A program made the position numbers and the translations under genes. A stretch of DNA of 64,000 nt from Geomonas agri. GTDB lineage: Bacteria; Desulfobacterota; Desulfuromonadia; Geobacterales; Geobacteraceae. The stretch lies in assembly GCF_020179605.1 (NCBI RefSeq), contig NZ_JAINZO010000002.1:124001-188000 (forward strand), in the 5' to 3' direction. The notes under the pieces were generated by a model that saw only the letters and a program-made list of their open reading frames with translations, was not told the DNA's origin and made no database searches. Positions 60,662 to 64,000 of this stretch are shown here, piece by piece (the stretch's first letter is position 1; every line of letters starts with the position of its first letter).

Positions 60662-62078
60662 CCGTCCCCACTCCAGCTCGATTACCGCCCGGCTGGTGGG
60701 TTTCTACCTGATCGCCACCCTGCTGATCCTCCTCTGCACCAACTGGTTCCAGTTCAAGACCCTTTATAAAGACCTCGACTACGAGGACAACGATTTCCTT
60801 GTGGAGCGTATCGGGACGCTCAGGGACATCATCGCCCGCCATCCCGACGCCCTGAGGGACCAGATCCCGGTCAACAAGCCGGGGCAGCCGAACCGGCACC
60901 TGGTGCGGATCCAGGATGCCGAGGGGCACACCCTGATGCAGTCCCCGGGGATGGCTGTGCTCGCGGTTGATCTGTTCCCCCCAGCGGTGACCAGTACCGA
61001 GAAGATCAGTCGCGGCCGCAAGTACCGCGCTCCCGACAAGAGGCACTACGTGCTCAATGCCGCCTGGGCAGAGCGGGCCGGCGCTCCCCATTACCGGCTG
61101 ATCCAGGTCGCGCTGGAGATCACCGACGAAGATGAACTGATGTCGAAGTACCTGATCCGGACCGCGGTGGCGGTGGTGACCGGCCTGCTGCTGGCAGCGC
61201 TTTCCGGGGTAGCGATCGCCCGCCGGGGATTGCGGCCGCTACAGGAGATGGCGGAAAAGGTGGCACACATTACCGAGGCGGACCTGCACCAGCGCATCGG
61301 GACAGCGAGTTGGCCGCGCGAACTGGACCAGCTCACCGTGGCGCTGGACGCCATGCTGGGGAGGCTGGAGGAATCCTTCGCCCGCCTCTCGGAATTCTCC
61401 GCCAACCTGGCCCACGAGCTGCGTACCCCGATCAACAACCTGCGGGGGGAGGCCGAGGTCGCGCTCTCCCGGGCGCGCTCGGAGGAGGAATACCGCCGCA
61501 TCATCGAGTCGGCCATCGAGGAATATGAGCGGCTGTCCCGCATGGTGGTGGACATCCTGTTCCTGGCGCGGCCGGACCGTGCCTACCAGCCGGTGCTGAT
61601 CGACGCACGGGCCGAAGTGGAACGGCTGGCAGAGTACTACGGCACCCTGGCCGAGGAACAGCACACGGCGATCGTGATCGAGGGGGACGGAGAGGTGAGC
61701 GTCGACCCCAACCTGTTCCAGCGCGCCGTGGGCAACATCATCTCCAACGCCCTGCACTACGGCTCCCGATGCGGCGAGATCAGGGTGAAATTGAGGTGCA
61801 CCGACGAGGGGGGACTGGAAATTGCCGTCGAGGACGACGGCATGGGGGTCGACCCCGCCGAGCTGCCGCGCGTGTTCGACCGGTTCTACCGCTCGCCGCA
61901 GGCCCGCCAGATCTACAACCAGGGGAGCGGACTCGGCCTCGCCATCGTGCGCTCGATCATGAACCTTCACGGCGGCACCGCCTCGGTAGCCAGCCGGCCC
62001 GGCGCGGGAACCGTGGTAACCCTGCGCTTTCCGCCCCCCCAACATGGGGAGACAGGAGCATCCGTTGCCCGTATATGA
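60639..62078 (+). CDS. Sensor histidine kinase (CusS-like)
   Basis: 479 residues with TM1 (~20-38), a periplasmic domain of ~125 aa, TM2 (~170-190), HAMP, dimerisation domain with phospho-His259 ([17 protein letters not shown]), and an ATPase domain with N box ([11 protein letters not shown]), G1 ([11 protein letters not shown]) and G2 (GSGLGLAIV). The [20 protein letters not shown] segment is typical of heavy-metal sensor kinases. Partner of the regulator it overlaps; the signal is unknown, and no efflux genes are adjacent. Confidence 0.93.
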   Translation: MSSMKWPDRPHSSSITARLVGFYLIATLLILLCTNWFQFKTLYKDLDYEDNDFLVERIGTLRDIIARHPDALRDQIPVNKPGQPNRHLVRIQDAEGHTLMQSPGMAVLAVDLFPPAVTSTEKISRGRKYRAPDKRHYVLNAAWAERAGAPHYRLIQVALEITDEDELMSKYLIRTAVAVVTGLLLAALSGVAIARRGLRPLQEMAEKVAHITEADLHQRIGTASWPRELDQLTVALDAMLGRLEESFARLSEFSANLAHELRTPINNLRGEAEVALSRARSEEEYRRIIESAIEEYERLSRMVVDILFLARPDRAYQPVLIDARAEVERLAEYYGTLAEEQHTAIVIEGDGEVSVDPNLFQRAVGNIISNALHYGSRCGEIRVKLRCTDEGGLEIAVEDDGMGVDPAELPRVFDRFYRSPQARQIYNQGSGLGLAIVRSIMNLHGGTASVASRPGAGTVVTLRFPPPQHGETGASVARI

Positions 62079-64000
62079 CCAGGAACGAGCGGGAGGGCAT
62101 CCCGGCCGCCCGCTGATCCAGAACCAGACGGTGCGCATAGTGGTGATCTACGCCATTTTCGGGCTGGCCTGGATCTACGGATCCGATCACATCATCGACC
62201 TGCTCATCGATGACAAGGGGATGCTGCTGCAAATCGCTGTGGCCAAGGGGTTCGTCTTCATCCTCTGTACCGCCACCCTGCTGTACATCCTGATCAACCG
62301 GCTGCTGGGGCAGTTGGCAGCCGCCGACCGCGGTCGCTTGGAAAACCTGGAGAACCTGAGCCAGAAGAACGCGCAGTTGCGCCTGTTCTTCGAATCCGCC
62401 CCCGCATCGCTGGCCATGTTCGACCGCGACATGCGCTACATGGAGGTAAGCCGCCGCTGGCTTTCCATGTACGGCCTGGGGGAGCGCGACATCATTGGCC
62501 TGTCCCACTACGAGGTCTTCCCCGAAATCCCCGAGTACTGGAAAGAGTGCCATCGCCGCGGCCTGGCCGGGGAGACCCTGCGCGAGGAGGCGGAAGAATT
62601 CCGGCGCGCCGATGGGTCGCTGCAGTACGTCAGATGGGAGATCCGCCCCTGGTACCAGGCGGCGGGTGAGGTCGGCGGCATCGTTATCTTCACCGAGGAC
62701 ATCACCGAGAGAAAGAGGTTCGAGACCGCCCTCGAGGCCAACGAGCGCTTCCTGCGCCTGCTGACGGATCACCTGCCGGGCTTGGTGGGCTACTGGAACG
62801 GGGACCTGACCTGCGGCTTCGCCAACCGGCCCTACCGGGACTGGTTCGGCAAGAATAACGACGAGATCATCGGCTCCACCATGCGCGCCCTCCTGGGAGA
62901 AGAGCTCTTCCTCCAGAACGAGCCGCACGTGCGCGCGGTGCTGGCGGGAGAGCCCCAGCACTTCCAAAGGACGCTGGTGAAGCGCGACGGCGAGACCGCC
63001 TACGTCTGGTCCCACTACATCCCCGACCTGGTCGAGGGCTCGGTGCACGGGTTTTACGTGCTGGTATCGGACGTCACCGAGCTGAAACGGGCCGAGACGG
63101 AGCGGCAGCGCCTGGAGCACCAGCTGCAGCAGGCCCAGAAAATGGAATCGGTGGGACGTCTCGCGGGAGGCATTGCGCACGACTTTAACAACCTGCTCAC
63201 CGTGATCATGGGACTGGCCCAACTGGGGATGCGAGAGCTGGGGGCGGGACACCCGACCCTGGTGCGGCTTGAGGGGATCCAGCATGCGGCAGAGAAATCG
63301 GCAGCGCTCACCAGCCAGTTGCTGGGTTTCGCCCGCAAGCAGACCATCGCCCCCAGGGCGCTGAACCTGAACGGCGCGGTGGAAGAGATGCTGAAGATGC
63401 TCAAGCGCTTGGTGGGAGAGGACATCGACCTCGCCTGGAACCCAGGCCGGGATCTCTGGAAAGTGTGCATGGACCCCTCGCAGTTGGACCAGATCCTGGC
63501 CAACCTCTGCGTCAACGCGCGCGATGCCATCACCGATATCGGAAAGATCACCATCGAAACCGGCAATGTCTCCTTCGACGCGGAGTACTGCAACGCGCAT
63601 TTCGACTTCGTCCCTGGCGAGTACGTCCTGCTGGCGGTGAGCGACGACGGCTGCGGCATGGACCGGGAGACCATGGCCCAGATCTTCGAGCCGTTCTTCT
63701 CGACCAAGGAGATAGGGCGCGGAACCGGGCTGGGGCTCGCCACCGTGTACGGCATCGTGAAGCAGAACAACGGCTTCATCAATACCTACAGTGAGCTGGG
63801 GGAAGGGACCACGTTCAAGATCTACCTGCCGCGGCACACCGAGGAGGGCGCACGGCCGTTGCCCGAAGCAGCCCCGGCACCCTGCCACGGCGGCAGCGAA
63901 ACCATCCTGCTGGTCGAGGACGAAGCCAGCATCCTGAACGTCGCCGTCTCGCTGTTGACCCTGCAGGGGTACCAGGTACTGCCGGCAGCGAAACCGGGAG
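62065..64000 (+). CDS. PAS-containing hybrid histidine kinase (3' truncated by window)
   Basis: Open to the window end (645 codons seen). The likely start is TTG at 62065, 6 bases after AGGAG, giving [20 protein letters not shown] and overlapping the previous gene. Two N-terminal TM helices (VRIVVIYAIFGLAWIYG, VFILCTATLLYILINRLLG) flank a short periplasmic loop. Two PAS domains follow (FFESAPASLAMFDRDMRYME; LTDHLPGLVGYWNGD), then HisKA with GGIAHDFNNLLTVIMG, an ATPase domain (DDGCGMDRETM, GTGLGLATVYGIV) and the beginning of a receiver (ILLVEDEASILNVAV). A phosphorelay protein belonging to the same regulatory cluster. Confidence 0.9.
   Translation, partial: MPVYDQERAGGHPGRPLIQNQTVRIVVIYAIFGLAWIYGSDHIIDLLIDDKGMLLQIAVAKGFVFILCTATLLYILINRLLGQLAAADRGRLENLENLSQKNAQLRLFFESAPASLAMFDRDMRYMEVSRRWLSMYGLGERDIIGLSHYEVFPEIPEYWKECHRRGLAGETLREEAEEFRRADGSLQYVRWEIRPWYQAAGEVGGIVIFTEDITERKRFETALEANERFLRLLTDHLPGLVGYWNGDLTCGFANRPYRDWFGKNNDEIIGSTMRALLGEELFLQNEPHVRAVLAGEPQHFQRTLVKRDGETAYVWSHYIPDLVEGSVHGFYVLVSDVTELKRAETERQRLEHQLQQAQKMESVGRLAGGIAHDFNNLLTVIMGLAQLGMRELGAGHPTLVRLEGIQHAAEKSAALTSQLLGFARKQTIAPRALNLNGAVEEMLKMLKRLVGEDIDLAWNPGRDLWKVCMDPSQLDQILANLCVNARDAITDIGKITIETGNVSFDAEYCNAHFDFVPGEYVLLAVSDDGCGMDRETMAQIFEPFFSTKEIGRGTGLGLATVYGIVKQNNGFINTYSELGEGTTFKIYLPRHTEEGARPLPEAAPAPCHGGSETILLVEDEASILNVAVSLLTLQGYQVLPAAKPG

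Noticed and set aside
61957-63888. Long minus-strand frame opposite the hybrid histidine kinase
   Set aside because: The plus strand encodes TM helices, PAS, HisKA and ATPase motifs throughout; the minus-strand product is a low-complexity shadow.

Overview
The window looks like chromosome from a Geobacter-type bacterium (Geobacterales, Desulfobacterota). The evidence is GC-rich coding DNA, a CxxxxCH/CxxCH multihaem lipoprotein, several GEMM-I (cyclic dinucleotide) riboswitches, NikR, an Acr3/thioredoxin-type ArsC pair, bacteriohemerythrin, and many long TPR and outer-membrane proteins. The genus is inferred; no rRNA is present.

Layout. 1-8.6 kb holds housekeeping genes: the end of a U32 peptidase, Hsp33, a cyclase-family hydrolase, a CxxC-rich periplasmic protein, an RluA-type pseudouridine synthase, a Nudix hydrolase, a SlyD-like FKBP, a ferritin-like protein, an NDUFA9-like reductase, NikR and TadA. 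Several families of intergenic palindromes are scattered among them. At 8.6 kb a tRNA-Ser(CGA) gene is the target of an integrative element (8.68-14.66 kb: P4-type integrase, AlpA regulator, Toprim primase, small unknowns). A 15-bp piece of the tRNA 3' end recurs at 14.65 kb and a longer piece at 17.39 kb. The second interval carries a five-haem lipoprotein behind a GEMM-I riboswitch whose specificity base predicts cGAMP. 17.6-22.5 kb holds small envelope proteins, two entericidin-like lipoproteins, a 21-bp-periodic repeat patch and an arsC-acr3 operon.

22.8-49.9 kb is the centrepiece: about 14 consecutive minus-strand genes that look like one trans-envelope machine. In transcription order they are two tandem G20-type GEMM-I riboswitches, each with its own terminator; a 53-codon gene; a third terminator; a 2,876-residue DUF11-repeat surface protein; a 1,708-residue protein with three OmpA-like domains and an outer-membrane beta-barrel; a periplasmic protein; three TPR proteins; a small secreted protein; an ExbB/TolQ-like protein; two ExbD/TolR-like proteins; a TonB-like protein with an AgmX/PglI C-terminal domain; two small paralogues of unknown family; an outer-membrane barrel; and a secreted Gly/His-rich protein. 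One ExbB, two ExbD, AgmX and TPR lipoproteins recall the Agl-Glt (gliding) and Nfs (spore coat) machines of Myxococcus. Here the set is joined to a giant adhesin and put under second-messenger riboswitch control.

50-55.3 kb has a hemerythrin with a Cys in a metal-ligand position, preceded by a divergent GEMM-I-like riboswitch overlapping a terminator, then small periplasmic proteins, an MscS channel, a Lys/Ala-rich secreted protein with a candidate sigma-54 promoter, a MOFRL glycerate kinase and a zinc-ribbon protein. 55.4-64 kb holds a chemoreceptor relic, two orphan PstS-like binding proteins, a long chemoreceptor, an OmpR-type regulator with its histidine kinase, and a PAS hybrid histidine kinase cut by the window end. 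The shared theme of the second half is sensing and cyclic-dinucleotide-controlled surface behaviour.
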